Notes under the pieces: generated by a model
The model's input: only the letters and a program-made list of their open reading frames with translations
Told to the model about the DNA's origin: nothing
Databases searched by the model: none
Source of the DNA: Telmatactis stephensoni
Lineage: Eukaryota > Cnidaria > Anthozoa > Actiniaria > Isophelliidae
DNA: 64,000 nucleotides
Reading direction: 5' to 3'
Assembly: GCA_029948255.1 (NCBI GenBank)
Contig: JALIZF010001816.1
Location: 310,001-374,000 of the forward strand
Part shown: piece by piece, positions 20,841-32,654 of the stretch
Position numbering within the stretch: the first letter of the stretch is position 1
Layout: each line of letters begins with the position of its first letter
Position numbers and translations under genes: made by a program

Positions 20841-21974
20841 TATAGACCTCTATGAGGCCATGTGGTTACTGGCCTCAAATCCAAATATAGATAAAGAAAC
20901 GAAAATGCAAAAAAGGACAAAGAATAGTGTCAACAACGATCCTGGACAAACTGACTGCTTTGGGAAATGCAATGCATTCCCCTTTCCTCCTCTAAATCAC
21001 CTTAAAATGCAACCAAACCATCCAAAAACTACAAAGAATGCAATAGAACACTAAAATGCAGGTAAAAGATGTGATTTATTTTATTTTCGATAAATTTCTA
21101 TATTTGAATATATCGATCAAAGATTGCGCTACCTGTGTAGCATCTAAAGGGCACACCGGGACTGCCATGACAGAAATCTTTACATCTTTACACACAGCGA
21201 CACAAATTCGACCCATTCACCTTGTGCTCAATTAAAGATTGTTTGAAGTGCCAGATGACCAAATGTAAATACCTCATTGACATACCAGATATCACGGCAT
21301 TCGCGTTTATTAGGAAAATATTTATCACACTCACGAACACTTTTACTGAGAGAGAAACCATCCAATATTCATGCAAACAGTGAAACCCCCACGTATATGA
21401 ATAATAAACGGCAAAGGATATACTAAACGGGGGCAGAGGCGGAATGGAAAGGCGTTGAATTTTACAAAAGGTAGACTTCAAAGCAGAAATCGTCAAAAAT
21501 ACGAGCGGGTCATATTTTGGACTCCAAGCAACTTGAACGAAAACCACAACATGGCTTTTAGCATCGAATATCAAACAATCTTCGAGCGGCGCCATCGTGC
21601 CGGAGCAATGAGCACCTATTGTTTTCTATTTCTAAACCTAGGGTTTGCTATTTCACTCGGAACGGCTTCGTAAACGCCATGTTTATCGAAAATTTGTGAA
21701 ACGTTTCCCTCACAGATATATTTATGAACTAAAGTGAACAATTTGGTATGAAGAGATATATTTTATAACCACAGAGCCTATATTTGATTATATAAAATCG
21801 ACTTAAACACCCTCGGACGAGCGCACGAAGTTCCCATATCTTTCGACTTGACACTTCGTGTCTACTTCGGGGATTTCCGAATTACACGCGCACGCACCCA
21901 GGCGATGACATAGTGTGTTACTGGCTTTTTATCTCTTCATACCATATATCTCTTTATAAAAAGCCAGTAACCAC
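20841..21974. mobile_element. Insertion in copy D with GTGGTTACTGGC inverted ends
   Basis: TGTGGTTACTGGC at 20861 is mirrored by GCCAGTAACCAC at 21963-21974. The family sequence of copy D is interrupted exactly here (GGAAAAAA / ACAAAAAACATTTGC). The right part (21730-21905: AAGAGATATATTTTATAAC...ACACTTCGTGTCTACTTCGG) has a second copy at 45470-45630. A reverse-strand open frame of 135 codons (21595-21188) has no recognised motif. Confidence 0.55.
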
Positions 21975-22031
21975 AAAAAACATTTGCAGTTTATAACTCG
22001 TTCCCGGCCGTAGGCCTGGGCACGAGTAATA

Positions 22032-22525
22032 AGCCCTTGCTAAAATCGCCAAACACTGGTAGGTGTGGTGAAAATTAACTAAGACTTAGAATTGATGTAA
22101 TGCGTGTATATCTATATGTAAAATACACGTAATAATAAGGGATTCACGAAAAGAATGAGTAAATACGGCTAGCCATAGCGTTTGAGGCGCGTAACTTTTG
22201 CTCGGGCGACATAATTCTAGATAATTAGAAAAAGCGTCGCTATACGTCAATCTCTAATGGATTATCCCAGAAGGTACTGAGCAAGAAAATGCGAAAGTGG
22301 TCCCACCTCGTCTAAAGCTGTGCGGAAAAAAACTGCCTTGGATTCAAACCGATGAGCGTTGTTGCGCGTAGATCATCTGTGCGCTCATATATTTTGTTTT
22401 GACCAAACGCGGGACTTCGATGAATTCAAGTAGACAATTTTACCTGAATGAAAAAGGAAAATAAACTGCTCGAAAATTAGCTTACGTTCTACATCTAATT
22501 TAAAAAGAAACTGAGCATACCTTAA
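22032..22525. other. Unassigned intergenic DNA
   Basis: No coding frame or repeat recognised. Confidence 0.45.
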
Positions 22526-22714
22526 GCCCGCCGCACACGTTGAGAAACTGCGCGAGGAAACAGCCACGCGAGGCACTTAGCTCAGACAATTTCTCGCTAC
22601 AGACATTGCATCTTTGGCTACGCGAGGCCAAGAGCAGATAAAAGAGCACACGGTGACAAAAGTGTCTCGCGTGGCAGTTTCCTCACACAGTTCTCAACGT
22701 GACGGGCTTTAGTT
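22524..22714. mobile_element. MITE with GCCCGCCGCACACGTTGAGA ends, copy 1
   Basis: Left end GCCCGCCGCACACGTTGAGA, right end TTCTCAACGTGACGGGC. Internal landmarks CTAGCTCAGAC-like, CATCTTTGGCTACGCGA and AAAGAGCACACGGTGA match the 33.2-kb copy. Flanks TTA/TTTA would fit a 3-bp TWA-type duplication but are not conclusive. Confidence 0.75.
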
Positions 22715-23885
22715 TCATTTCCTAAAAATGCTTGACACAAAAACCCCCATAAGGATAAGACTGAAAACTTCATTTTCCTGGTGAATGTACTTACGACTTT
22801 AAATTGTGAAAACTAGGGAGTAGTGCTAACATGACTGTACGTTCATCGCGATCAATCCTGTGCCACTTTTCTATTCTGTTCCGATTTTCCAAAATATGTT
22901 CTTTGTCTTGCACTCAACAGATTTTAAGAAGAACTTAGTCTAAAGACACGTGACTACATCTGTCAGTGGAATATCCCGTCCTCAGTTGCTGGTCTTCAGT
23001 TTCCATAGAAACTGCTACGAGTATCGAGCGAAAAGATTTCTCAAACTGGGCTTTTCCATTGGATCACGTGATCAATTGTTTCACTCCCCCCACCTATTCT
23101 TATCACTGCCTCCTCGCACATTTGCGTTGCTTTTAGTGGGAGCTCTGCAACGAGGAACGCCTGGTATATTTCGATCTTCGCCAGGAGGGCCTGGAACATC
23201 GCGCGATTTGTGATTTTATTTATGTATCCGATCAAAAAAAAATCAGCACACAAGCTGATTTCTAACAACATTATTTTGAAGTGCTCCCTTGCTTTAAACC
23301 TAAAAAGGACCATAAATCTGATTGGATTTCTTCAAGTCCTTTGTAGTCAAACGCCTGTTTCAAAACAAAGGGGTTTTTTGTACTAAAAGATCTCGTCAAA
23401 CCCGCTTCCAATTTGCCATGTTCCACACAAATTTTGCTTTAATAAAACTCGGGGAGGTTTCATAAAGAAGGAAGCAGAAAGAAAAAAGTAAAATTTTTGA
23501 AGTTATGGCAGATTTTAATGGTTAAAACGATATCAATATTATCAATTAACACCTTCCAGCACTCGTCGTCCTTTGGTTGCCAACTTCTTAACACCAAGTA
23601 AAATTCTCTTGGTTCCTTAATTTATTCAAACAACACCTCGAGATGTGTTATTTTCGCTTTCTGCCTGAGTTGATACAGCCCTAGGGAAACCCAAGGCAGT
23701 GTAACAGCTGTAATAATGAAAAGGGAATGTGAAATACATCTACTTTGAAAAAGTTTAGAAACCATTCGAAAATGGACCGGCTTCAGTGCACTGAACTTTC
23801 CAGTAACAGGTAAAATTTTTCATTTTCTTCGATTTTTAAAGTAGACAACTGAGCCCCAAATTTAGCACAATATTTGCAGCGACAT
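22715..23885. other. Unassigned intergenic DNA
   Basis: Small forward frame at 22950-23213 has no family features. Nothing else supported. Confidence 0.45.
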
Positions 23886-24005
23886 CTAAGGAGCTGTTTA
23901 TATGAAGGCGATCCAGCCTGGTAAGCGGGCTGATTTTTTTTTTTTTTTTTTTTTTTTACCTAGGGGTCGGAGAACAAAAGAAGCCTCCATATAAACAGCC
24001 CCTAA
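23886..24005. mobile_element. Short MITE with AGGGGCTGTTTATATGGAGG-type ends and internal poly-T
   Basis: Left GGAGCTGTTTATATGAAGGC pairs with right GCCTCCATATAAACAGCCCC. About 21 T residues lie between. Total about 120 bp. Confidence 0.7.
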
Positions 24006-26492
24006 GGCTAGATTCACCTAAAACAATCTTGTTGGTAACCTCAATAACAATTGTACACTTGCTCATTGTAAAATGAAAATAATAATAATAATAAACAAGA
24101 GCCAAAATGGCTTCTCGCTCTGGCCGCTATTTGGAATAAAATATTTGAATTTTTCTGTAAGTTTTTGTTTATCTCACCGGCGTGAAACTAGTGAAACCAC
24201 TTATTAGCTCAGTCGTGTGATATGAACCTGGGAGTGACGTGTTCAGCGTACATACATCAGTCCATAAGTCATATAAGCCCGTACTTAAGTGGATTATTTT
24301 CTATTTTTCAAAAGGGTTCTATTTGATATACTTATGCTATGGTCAGTTTGTTAAGACAAGATAAGATAAACTTTATTTATACACGATACCGTTCAAAATT
24401 ATATGTTCCATGAGTGTGATGCATTGGCATAACTGTTTGTTTCTCATGTTATTTTACTATCACACAAAATCTCCTCAAACTTGACTCACTACATTGTAAT
24501 GTTAATGAAAAAGATATTTTGTTGTTTGAAGTGACCAATATTCTATTGTCATTTTCTTGTCTAATCTTGCTTGAAAAAAGCTAATTTACGAAATCGGTAC
24601 TCTCAAATCGGTAGTGATCGCGGCCATTCGGATACATTTCACCGGATTTTCCGGAAAATAGGCGTACATGTGCAGATACTACTTCGTACGTCTCCAAAAA
24701 AGAGAAAATCATTTTCTGACTTCCGAACGATCGGTTTCGGAAGGACCAGAGCAATTACTCGTCACTCGTCAAATTATTAGCATTATCTCTCAAAATAGTG
24801 TTTTTCAAGATCATTGATATCTCTATAAATACTTCTATTCGCAAAACTTTTATTTCTATGCAATTCCATGATTGAGGGATAATTAATCCAAATTAAATTA
24901 GTCTTAGAAATCGGTAAAGGTTATTATGCTGAAAGATGCGATTGTAATTTAGACCTGTCAACCAAATATATACCCTGGAGCCACCAGCAGCTTAAGTGAC
25001 GACTAAAAAGCTTTCTAATATAGCAACGGTAACTATGTACCTCAATAACCTTGTTCTATATTGTTGACGTGACAGAAATTAAATTCACTAGTGGTAATTA
25101 CCATTCTGAATCAATTCACGGTTCACCTTGTTTACTCTACAACAAAAGCTATCTACCACTCACGTAATTCAGTCGGAGTTTATTTTTCTGGAATCATGCA
25201 ATGAGTTACCTGGGAGATCATGATCAAAACTATATAACACTCTGGGGTACTGTTACCCTTTAGATCTTGGGTTTTCTGATTTCTATTTAACTTCTTCAGA
25301 ACTTTACTTGACTTCATTCAATATTAATGAGGTAAGGTCTCTAACTCATTACAGTAATAATCTTCTTATTCGAATCCTTCAGGTTTATCATTTTCTTAAT
25401 TGCTTGTCGACCAAATAACCTGCGATTTCCCCTGAGGCAACACTACAACGGTGCGGTGTATTTAGAATTACATGTTTAAAGGTTTCTTAATTCTAAATCA
25501 CGTTATCATTTTGCTGATTATTCATTACATGCCATCATGGCTTGATTTAATAAGACAGACATGAAGGAGAACACAGTATTAAAAAGTCATACTATTCAAA
25601 TTACTGATCAGGATTACTACTTCAAAATAGATAATTGATTATCAGTTCTAGTTCTAAGTCAAATGTAAATGATGATCAATTCACGAGCGATGTTTTCTTT
25701 TTCTTTTTCATATAAAAAGTTCTTGTCAACAGTTGCACGTCATAGTCAGGATTCTTAAGACAAGACATGGTAAATTGGGAAGTAACTTCCGAACCCGATT
25801 TTGAATGATGAATTATGTTAGCAATAAACCTAGGTTCGTGAGTGTTAATTATAAACGGGTGTAGTTCAAAAAGCAGATCACGTGGAATCGCCCTTACGCG
25901 ACCCCATGAGCTATCCGTGGGTCGAACTGTCAATATTTTCTCTGCATACGTGATCAAGACAGAAACCGAGGAGTGAGTAATACCTGAAAACCATCCGAAA
26001 TACTGTTTTTAAACTTTATTTCATACAGAAACTGTCTGAAAAGGTCCCGTGTAAAGGTTTCTGGATTCCATTTTGGACCGGATCCATTTGGAACCATTCC
26101 CCTGTGAAAGTTACTTTAGGAACAGCTGACAATAATCCCTAAACATGTTTATGTATTATTCAATGTCATTTTTAGAGATTGTGTCAATACAAATTTTATT
26201 TCGTATATGATACGAGAAGCGAATTGCACCGAACCTAGAAACAAGCTAAAAAGCTTTCACTTTTCGTCCATTTTCAAAATCAGTGAAAATTGAAAATGAC
26301 TTGAAACTCAATGAGACCTATAAAATCAAACTCATTACTAATTCATCAGAAAACACAATGGAAATCATTACCGCAATAGATCTTTATATCGGATAAAGAT
26401 TTTTATTCATTTGCTTCTAAGCCAAAAATAATCAAACTTGGAAAATTCTGGTAAAATATGATAATTGACAACAAGATGTTTGATAAGTGATA
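24006..26492. other. Unassigned AT-rich DNA
   Basis: A short AAT run at about 24080 and AAGATAAGATAAACTTTATT at 24356 (possible LINE-tail relic) are the only landmarks. Frames at 24571 and 25676 are short and featureless. Confidence 0.45.
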
Positions 26493-26590
26493 TAAAGAAC
26501 TCGAGAGCGTGTTATATCGGGTCTAAAGATCCTTGCCTTCGGCTCGGATCCTTATTCACCGATAAAGCACTCTCTCGCGTTCTTTATGCA
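26489..26590. repeat. Hairpin, AAAGAACTCGAGAGCGTGTT type
   Basis: AAAGAACTCGAGAGCGTGTT pairs with AAAGCACTCTCTCGCGTTCTTT-like right arm over a loop with CTTGCCTTCGGCTCGGATCC. Small palindromic element, about 100 bp. Confidence 0.6.
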
Positions 26591-26870
26591 TTACATATGG
26601 CACCAATAATCACCATGAAGCAATATTTTCTCCACAACCAAAAGAGAGAGACAATTGTCAAGGTTATTAGCATCTAAATTGTGAGTAAGTGACGTCATTA
26701 TGACGTCGATTACTCAACCCTATTGTCCTTTTAGGTTTTAAAACAAAATTTCTCTGTGATAATAAGCTTGAAATGTATTTTCGGGTGTTAAGAATGTTTA
26801 TCTAGTATCCTTGTGTTTTCATCATGAGATCTTCGTAATTGGTAAGCAGTTTTTCAATTGTCTAACCTAT

Positions 26871-27075
26871 AGGCCATTTGCACGATGGCGTCCATTTGCA
26901 CGATGGCGTTATTTTACTAAAACTACCAGAATGCTCTACGAATTTTCTTTCTTATTCAGATTTTTATTCCCTTTTGAGAATAGTTGAACAATTGGCACTA
27001 ATTATTTTACAAAAGAAAATGGGCAAAGCATTCTGGTAGTTGTAGTATATGACGCCATCATGAAAATGGCCTATT
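26871..27075. mobile_element. MITE with ATAGGCCATTT...ATGGCGT ends, copy of the CCAGAATGCT family
   Basis: Outer arms TATAGGCCATTTGCACGATG and CATCATGAAAATGGCCTAT pair, then CTACCAGAATGCT with AGCATTCTGGTAG. Total about 205 bp. The left arm carries a direct duplication of CCATTTGCACGATGGCGT. The loop resembles that of the element at 30.2 kb although the outer arms differ. Confidence 0.75.
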
Positions 27076-27419
27076 ATTGACAAATTGCATGTCAAAAAGG
27101 CCCCCCAAAAATGTAAAATATTAAAAAATTAAAGTGAGTGATCAAAGCGAGTTTAACCAGCTAAAGTACAACGATTTCGAGATCTCCATCGACTCACTTT
27201 TCGTTAATTTATAGGCTTTTCTGAAATTGGTAAAGGTCATTTTCAAAACACTTTTCTCTCCGAAATGTTTATTTACGAGGAAAAAAGCGGTTTCTCAGCG
27301 TGCAGTGCGAAAGAAATGTCTGACTCAGTGGGAGAACCTTAATAACATGCAGTTGATGTAATATAATATTACAATTTATATTCTGTTGTCTCGCTTTTTA
27401 CTGTAGGACGTATTTTACG

Positions 27420-28174
27420 TTATACACCTATTTCAAAAAAGGTTGTCGGGCGAGAGGCTTCAAGTCTACGCAACTATACCGAAGAGGAGTATGGGTAGGT
27501 ACTAAACTTTACTCGCTTTTCAGCTTTGTTCTTGATTTTTTAACATCAACGAATGAAGTTCTTTTGTGCATAAGCTCGAGGCAAGCTAATTGGGAATAGT
27601 CTTTTTTGACATTTTTTTTTCTAGCTTTCATTTATTTCTACCCATACTCCCTTGCGGGTGAGTCGAGTTGGCTTGAGGTCTTTTCCCCAACAATGTTTTA
27701 TGATACACGTATATAAATCTGTTTTAGAAAACGTCGGAAAATAGGCCTCAAACTTACGCGGTTCACTCGAAAGGACGTATGGGTAGAAATTACTACTAGG
27801 CTACAGAAGCACACGAATATCCCACGACTATTCTCAGCTGACTTGCCTCAAGTGGTTTTGCAAGAGACCTTCATTTGTTGATGTTTGAAACGAATACCAA
27901 AGCCGTAAAGTGAATAAAGTAATTTGTGCCTACCCATACTACTTTTCGGTCTAGTCACGTGCTTGAAGCCTCTAAACCACACAAGGTAGGCTGTATGTCT
28001 CAGTTGTCTCAGTATTTCGGTAAATGAACGTAATTTTGAACAACGAGATCGCCAACCAAATGTTTCATGTCAACATAAAATTTCTTACAGTCGATGTACA
28101 AATGAATTACAGACATGCGCAGACAAATTGTGTACATGCTCTCTAAACCAACAAACTATCTTAAAATAGGTGTA
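27420..28174. mobile_element. Foldback element, TACACCTATTTCAAAAAAGG family
   Basis: Left end TACACCTATTTCAAAAAAGG TTGTC, then CCGAAGAGGAGTATGGGTAG. Right end CTACCCATACTACTTTTCGG and TTAAAATAGGTGTA. A second inverted set of the same motif lies inside (TTTCTACCCATACTCCC near 27640; CGAAAGGACGTATGGGTAGA near 27770). The element is therefore either composite or two nested copies. No transposase. Confidence 0.65.
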
Positions 28175-28284
28175 ATCAACATCAACTACACGCTAACAGT
28201 GTTGAAACGCATTTTCGTGATCGTATCAGTGATGTGATGGCTATAAACACATTCGTAATTCCGGCTGCATGCCATGGCAGTGGG

Positions 28285-28950
28285 CAGGGTCCGTGCAGGT
28301 CCTTAAATCCTTGAAAAGTGCTTGAATTGAAAACTCATTTTCAAGGGCACTTGAAACTCCTTGAAAATTTGAAAATTTCGAAAAAGTCCTTGAAAACTCC
28401 TTGAAAAAGATCTATCACCAAGCGATCTCTGAATTATTCCGTTCGGCTGAAGTTTGATTCGGATTTGCCAGTAAAAAAATGACAATTCACATGTGATTCC
28501 GCTGAAATATGAAGTTATTTTTCATTACATTGGAAGTAAGACGTTTGTGAGGTAAGAACGTACAATTAACATGATCTTGATGTTCCTTGAAAATCAAGAG
28601 ACCATAATACTAAGAGAGCGAAGCTCAGTATTGATGTCTGTGCCATGTTCGTGGCGACTAAGGCTATTTTTAGTAACTTCGCCATCGCGCGCGCAAGGCT
28701 CTTAAACAATAGAATTCAAACGGTCCCGTCCGCGCGCACGTCAAAAATCAAATTCTATTGGTTGAGGGACTTGCGCGCGCGATGGCGAAGTTACTAAAAA
28801 TAGCCTTAGTCGCCACGAACATGGCACAGACATCAATACTGAGCTTCGCTCTCTTAGTATTATGGTCTCTTGTTGAAAATACAATTTTGATCCTTGAAAA
28901 GTCCTTGAAAAGTCCTTAAATTTAGTTTTTGATACCCTGCACGGACCCTG
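28285..28950. mobile_element. hAT-like non-autonomous element with CAGGGTCCGTGCAGG ends
   Basis: Left CAGGGTCCGTGCAGGTCCTT, right CCCTGCACGGACCCTG. Subterminal CCTTGAAAA repeats on both sides are typical of animal hAT MITEs. AGTGGG lies immediately outside on both sides (28279-28284, 28951-28956). hAT elements normally duplicate 8 bp; only 6 match here. The interior is occupied by a second palindromic element. Confidence 0.8.
28595..28872. mobile_element. Near-perfect palindromic MITE nested in the hAT-like element
   Basis: CAAGAGACCATAATACTAAG ... CTTAGTATTATGGTCTCTTG; arms of about 105 bp appear identical. It is flanked by the 8-bp direct repeat TTGAAAAT (28587-28594 and 28873-28880). A central AT-rich part (about 28700-28760) is unpaired or weakly paired. 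The arm identity suggests a recent insertion or gene conversion. Confidence 0.85.
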
Positions 28951-29010
28951 AGTGGGGTACCGTGACCCTGCAGTTTTCACAGCAATACGAAAACTGTTTT
29001 GTGGACTATC

Positions 29011-30185
29011 AGTTGATCAGTGACGACAACAGCTCTACAAAAAATAGGTAATCTATGAGTACGTGTAGTTACTCATTATTGTATTACTTATAGGATATCG
29101 AAGCGATATTCATTCACTTGCAAACTTTGTCGCGTCGTCGTCCAACAGTGCCGGACCTTGAGGTAGTGATCGTTTGCCTCTCGTTTGGTGCCGGTAACGA
29201 ATCGCGGTGTTACGGCCACATGCTGCATGAAGTCTTTTAAAAGCTTCTGTAAGTGCATTCAGTTCGGCAAAAATTTGCATTTGTTTTTCTGGTTCCTTGG
29301 GGACCCGTTTATTTTTTATTTGTTATATTTTTCTTTGGGGCTCATTTACGTATATTTTGAAATTCAAATCTTAATTCTTCTTTATTTCTTTACATAACAA
29401 CGGTATAAGTGCAAAGGGAGTTCGAAATTTATATCACTTTAGTTTTGATACTGCCGTTGGTTCTCCAGGTCTTGGTAAGTTTGTTCTTTGTGATTTATTT
29501 CTTATTACATATTGTGTTATCAAGTTTTTACTTCTCGGTTTTTCTTTAGCTTTACGCTACGACAATAGATGAATTATTTCTCTTGATCAACGCTAGAATA
29601 CACAAAATTTTAGAAGGACTGACAGTTTACAGACGTCTGTCCTATCTGAAGCCGATGCTACACGGGACGATTTGCAACGACGATTTTTCGCCTAACGTTG
29701 AATAAATATCGTGTACTAGCACAACACGGAACGATTTTTAAACGCAATTAACGTTACGAGTTTTTGATTTGAATTTTATACAAATTGTCAAGGCGTTACG
29801 CGAACACTCGAGAGGGTGATCAAAGCCCCTTTCTGTCTTGCGTGAATCTTTTAACTTGATCTTTGTCGACAAAGAAGTTTATAAATCTTGATCCAAGGAT
29901 CAAGGATTGTTTTGCACGATATGAATAGCCGTTTCCCAAAATACAGTTGAGTGAATCCTGTACTAGCCAAAGCCTCGTTCTCATTACACTAGCTGTTCAT
30001 ATATTTTGTTATCATGTAAATTATATATTGATTAATAAGCGGCTAAATTAAAGCTGCTTTATTAGCAATCGGCATTGTCAGTACACGAGAGTATGCACTG
30101 AAACCGAGGTAGTTTGGCTAGTACAGGACTCACTGAACTATATCTTGGGAAACGGTTATTGGTTCTTCTATAAATATATGTATGT
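29011..30185. other. Unassigned DNA; one MITE-like end near 29655
   Basis: GATGCTACACGGGACGATTT at 29653 resembles the end of a common MITE type, but no partner end was found. No genes recognised. Confidence 0.4.
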
Positions 30186-30374
30186 ATAAGCCCCTAGCAC
30201 GACGACGTTTTTGTCCCCTCTCTATACCAGAACACTTTTCAAGAGTCTTTCATATTCAAATTTTATATTCCTTTGAGAATACAAACTCAATAATTTTAAT
30301 TACCGAACAAAAGCTACTCGAAAAGGATTCTGGTATAGAGAGAGGACAAAAACGTGATCATGCTAAGGGATTAT
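30186..30374. mobile_element. MITE with CCCCTAGCACGACGACG ends (CCAGAA family)
   Basis: GCCCCTAGCACGACGACGTT pairs with AACGTGATCATGCTAAGGG, and CTCTATACCAGAACACTTTTC with GAAAAGGATTCTGGTATAGAG. The loop (TTTGAGAATA ... ACAAAAG) is similar to the 26.9-kb element. Confidence 0.7.
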
Positions 30375-31082
30375 GCATACACCTGTTTCACAACAGGTTG
30401 TCGCACACGCGACTAGACCGAAAGGGAGCATGGGTAGATGCAAAACGTAATAGTCCAGTCTCTAATTACTAGAGTTTCCTAACAAAAGGTGTATCTATAC
30501 AGCGTTAGCCTCGAGTCAACGTAAATTATTCAAAAATATCAGTGAAATGCATAAATTGTTGATAAAGAACAACACAACAGTCGAGTTTATTCCCATGGGT
30601 TTCCTTGAAAAGGAGCTTAAGGCTGCATAAATGCGCCTTTTGTCAGGAAGCTCAGCGGTCTCTAGTAATTAGGAACTGGACTATTCACTTTTTGGCTTTG
30701 GTCTTGAATTTAGACAAGGAATGAAGTTCTGTGTTGTATAAGCCAGTTCAGAGTTTAAGAATCGTTTGTAATGTGCATGCGATTTTATCCCGAACTTCTC
30801 ACCTTCTTTGCTTGCTTAAAAACAAAAGGTTTAAACAAAAGAAGGTGAGAAGTTCGGGATAAAAGTCGCATGGGCACTGAAAACGATTCTTAAACTCTGA
30901 ACTGGCTTATTCTAGAATATATTGAAGGGTACAGCAAGTTAGAAGTGGATGTATGTTGATATTCATGATGTGGTTTCACTGTTTGAATCATTTCTACCCA
31001 TGCATACTCCCTTTCAGGTGAGTCGCGTATGCTTGGGGTCTTTGGCCCGACAACGTTTTTTGGGATAGATATATATATCACA
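30375..31082. mobile_element. Foldback element of the TACACCTATTTC family
   Basis: Left CATACACCTGTTTCACAACA, GGTTGTCGCACACGCGACT, CCGAAAGGGAGCATGGGTAG. Right TTTCTACCCATGCATACTCC, GGTGAGTCGCGTATGC, CCCGACAACGTTTTTTGGGA. Contains a separate hairpin MITE at 30738-30910. Confidence 0.65.
30738..30910. mobile_element. Hairpin MITE, ATAAGCCAGTTCAGAG ends
   Basis: ATAAGCCAGTTCAGAGTTTA ... TAAACTCTGAACTGGCTTAT; arms about 75 bp with a few mismatches. The middle GCGATTTTATCCCGAACTTC is repeated inverted. Confidence 0.8.
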
Positions 31083-31566
31083 TGCTGTGTAATTCCTATA
31101 ATACAGGACTAGTTCGCACTGTAACAAACGGAAATTAAATTTTCTGCTCAAACATATTAAGACTTGGGTTTTTTTTCTGTCAATTAGCCAGAGTTTTGTT
31201 TCTTAAATAATTCTGTTGCTTTTAGAGATCATTTTATTACATCAAGTATTTTTATGGAAACTGAAGGTCGAGAAATTTGACAAATTGAAACCAGTAATTT
31301 TGTATTTTCTAATTTGGAAAGCCCTCTCCAAAAGAAACAAGAAAACATGCATTTCATTAATATTGAAAAGGCTGTTGTGTACCCCATTTTTAATTGAAAT
31401 TTCTCTCTAAAAAAATGGTCCAGCAAGTCACGTGATCAAAAGTCAACATTAATGAAAAACATTTCAGTTGATGGATATTAAGTCGTGATGTTCATAAAAC
31501 CTAAATTTCATACAAATCGATCAAAACCCAAGCCTTAATATATTATACTTGAGTGGAGTGCTTAGA
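31083..31566. other. Unassigned AT-rich DNA
   Basis: ACTTGGGTTTTT near 31160 and the inverse AAAACCCAAGCCTTAATATA near 31525 hint at another foldback of about 400 bp (TATTAAGACTTGGGTTTT / AAAACCCAAGCCTTAATA). No coding signal. Confidence 0.4.
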
Positions 31567-31728
31567 ATAGGTAAGCATACGTATTGGAGTTCAATTTGGA
31601 ATTAATTTACACGAGATTATCAAAATTACACGAGCCCGGAGGGCGAGTGCAATTTGAGATCTTTTAAAGACACAAGAGTGTAAATTAATTCCAAATTGAA
31701 CGAGAAAACGTATGATTACTTATTTTAA
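31566..31728. repeat. Palindromic element, GGAATTAATTTACAC type
   Basis: AATAGGTAAGCATACGTATT and TTCAATTTGGAATTAATTTA pair with the mirrored sequence ending ACGTATGATTACTTATT. GCCCGGAGGGC-like centre. About 160 bp. Confidence 0.65.
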
Positions 31729-32654
31729 TAATTAAAATAATATACATGAAGAAATTTCAAAGTCACAACTCGACAAAAGTTTGAGCACTCGGTCAATCGG
31801 CGAACAGACATCGATCAACCAATGTTTTCAACCTTTAGAAAACTCTAAACTTTCTCATTTCTAAGGACCAAAAGTATTTTTTCTCGAAGAATGTTCATCA
31901 AATCAGAAAAATATTGCTTAAAATTGTAAAAACTTAAAGTTTGACGAGTCCAGCCAGTCCATGTAGTACGATTTCTGAAGTCAAATCTTTAGTAGCAAAA
32001 TTTGTATTTATCATTTCTCTTCTGCCAAAATGAGGATAAAACTGTATGGATTTTGTATGGATTTTTCAAAAGAATAACTAGTCTGTACTGACGAGTTTAG
32101 CAAATGGCGGCTGAATCTGTATTCGTACCAAAAAGCAGCTTTGGGTTCTTTTTCTTTGTAAAGATAAAGTCTAGGCTCCTTCACTTGACAACGTTAGACT
32201 GGACTCCCAAATGGAAAAAGAAACTGTCTTTATAATCCATTGAGGTAATAAACACAGATAACTACAGTTTACTGCACTAAATTTGTCAGAGCTTCACTTC
32301 ACTTTGAACAATTACTTTTGTTTGAATGGCGGGAAATTTGGCAACGCGCGCCGTTTGAATGTCCAAAATCCCGCGAAAAATACTAGCGATAGCGAGTCAG
32401 AAAATAATTTTTAACGTATGGATATTTCTTTGATTTTTGGTTGGTACTATTAATTTGCACTGCAGTGGAATTACGTTTGTAATTTTGCAATTGCAAAACT
32501 GTAATTTGTACTGCAGTGAAAATTACTTTTTCCTGCCGTGTTGGCGATTAACATCGCTGCTTTCAGCCAATCAGAATCGAGAATATTTTTCATGTATATT
32601 ATTATATACGAAAGTATACTTTCTTATAGAGTGACTCCTATAGAGGATAACAAT
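31729..32654. other. Upstream region of the DEG/ENaC gene
   Basis: No TATA box or exon could be identified with confidence. A short palindrome around CTGCAGTG (32459-32520) pairs TTTGCACTGCAGTGGAATTA with AATTTGTACTGCAGTGAAAA. Non-coding first exons cannot be excluded. Confidence 0.4.

Larger units (their letters stand above)
19507..22031 (-). mobile_element. ACTCG/ACTAG element copy D, reversed, carrying two nested insertions
   Basis: Begins ACTAGACGCACTCGTGCGTT and ends GTAGGCCTGGGCACGAGT. Homology to copy B2 is broken at about 20113-20301 by a hairpin element and at about 20841-21974 by a longer insertion. It resumes with ACATTTGCAGTTTATAACTC. The reading frame near 20345-20470 is still recognisable (YEFLTLHVAKR). 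The leftmost 300 bp differ from other copies. Confidence 0.7.
28190..29010. mobile_element. Decayed MITE interrupted by the hAT-like element
   Basis: Flanks of the hAT-like insertion (CGTGATCGTATCAGTGATGT on the left; GTTTTCACAGCAATACGAAA on the right) match, in the same order, a continuous stretch at about 33985-34110 (GACCGTATCAGTGCCGTGAT ... GTTTTCACAGTCATACGAAA). That copy shows the empty site. Confidence 0.6.
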
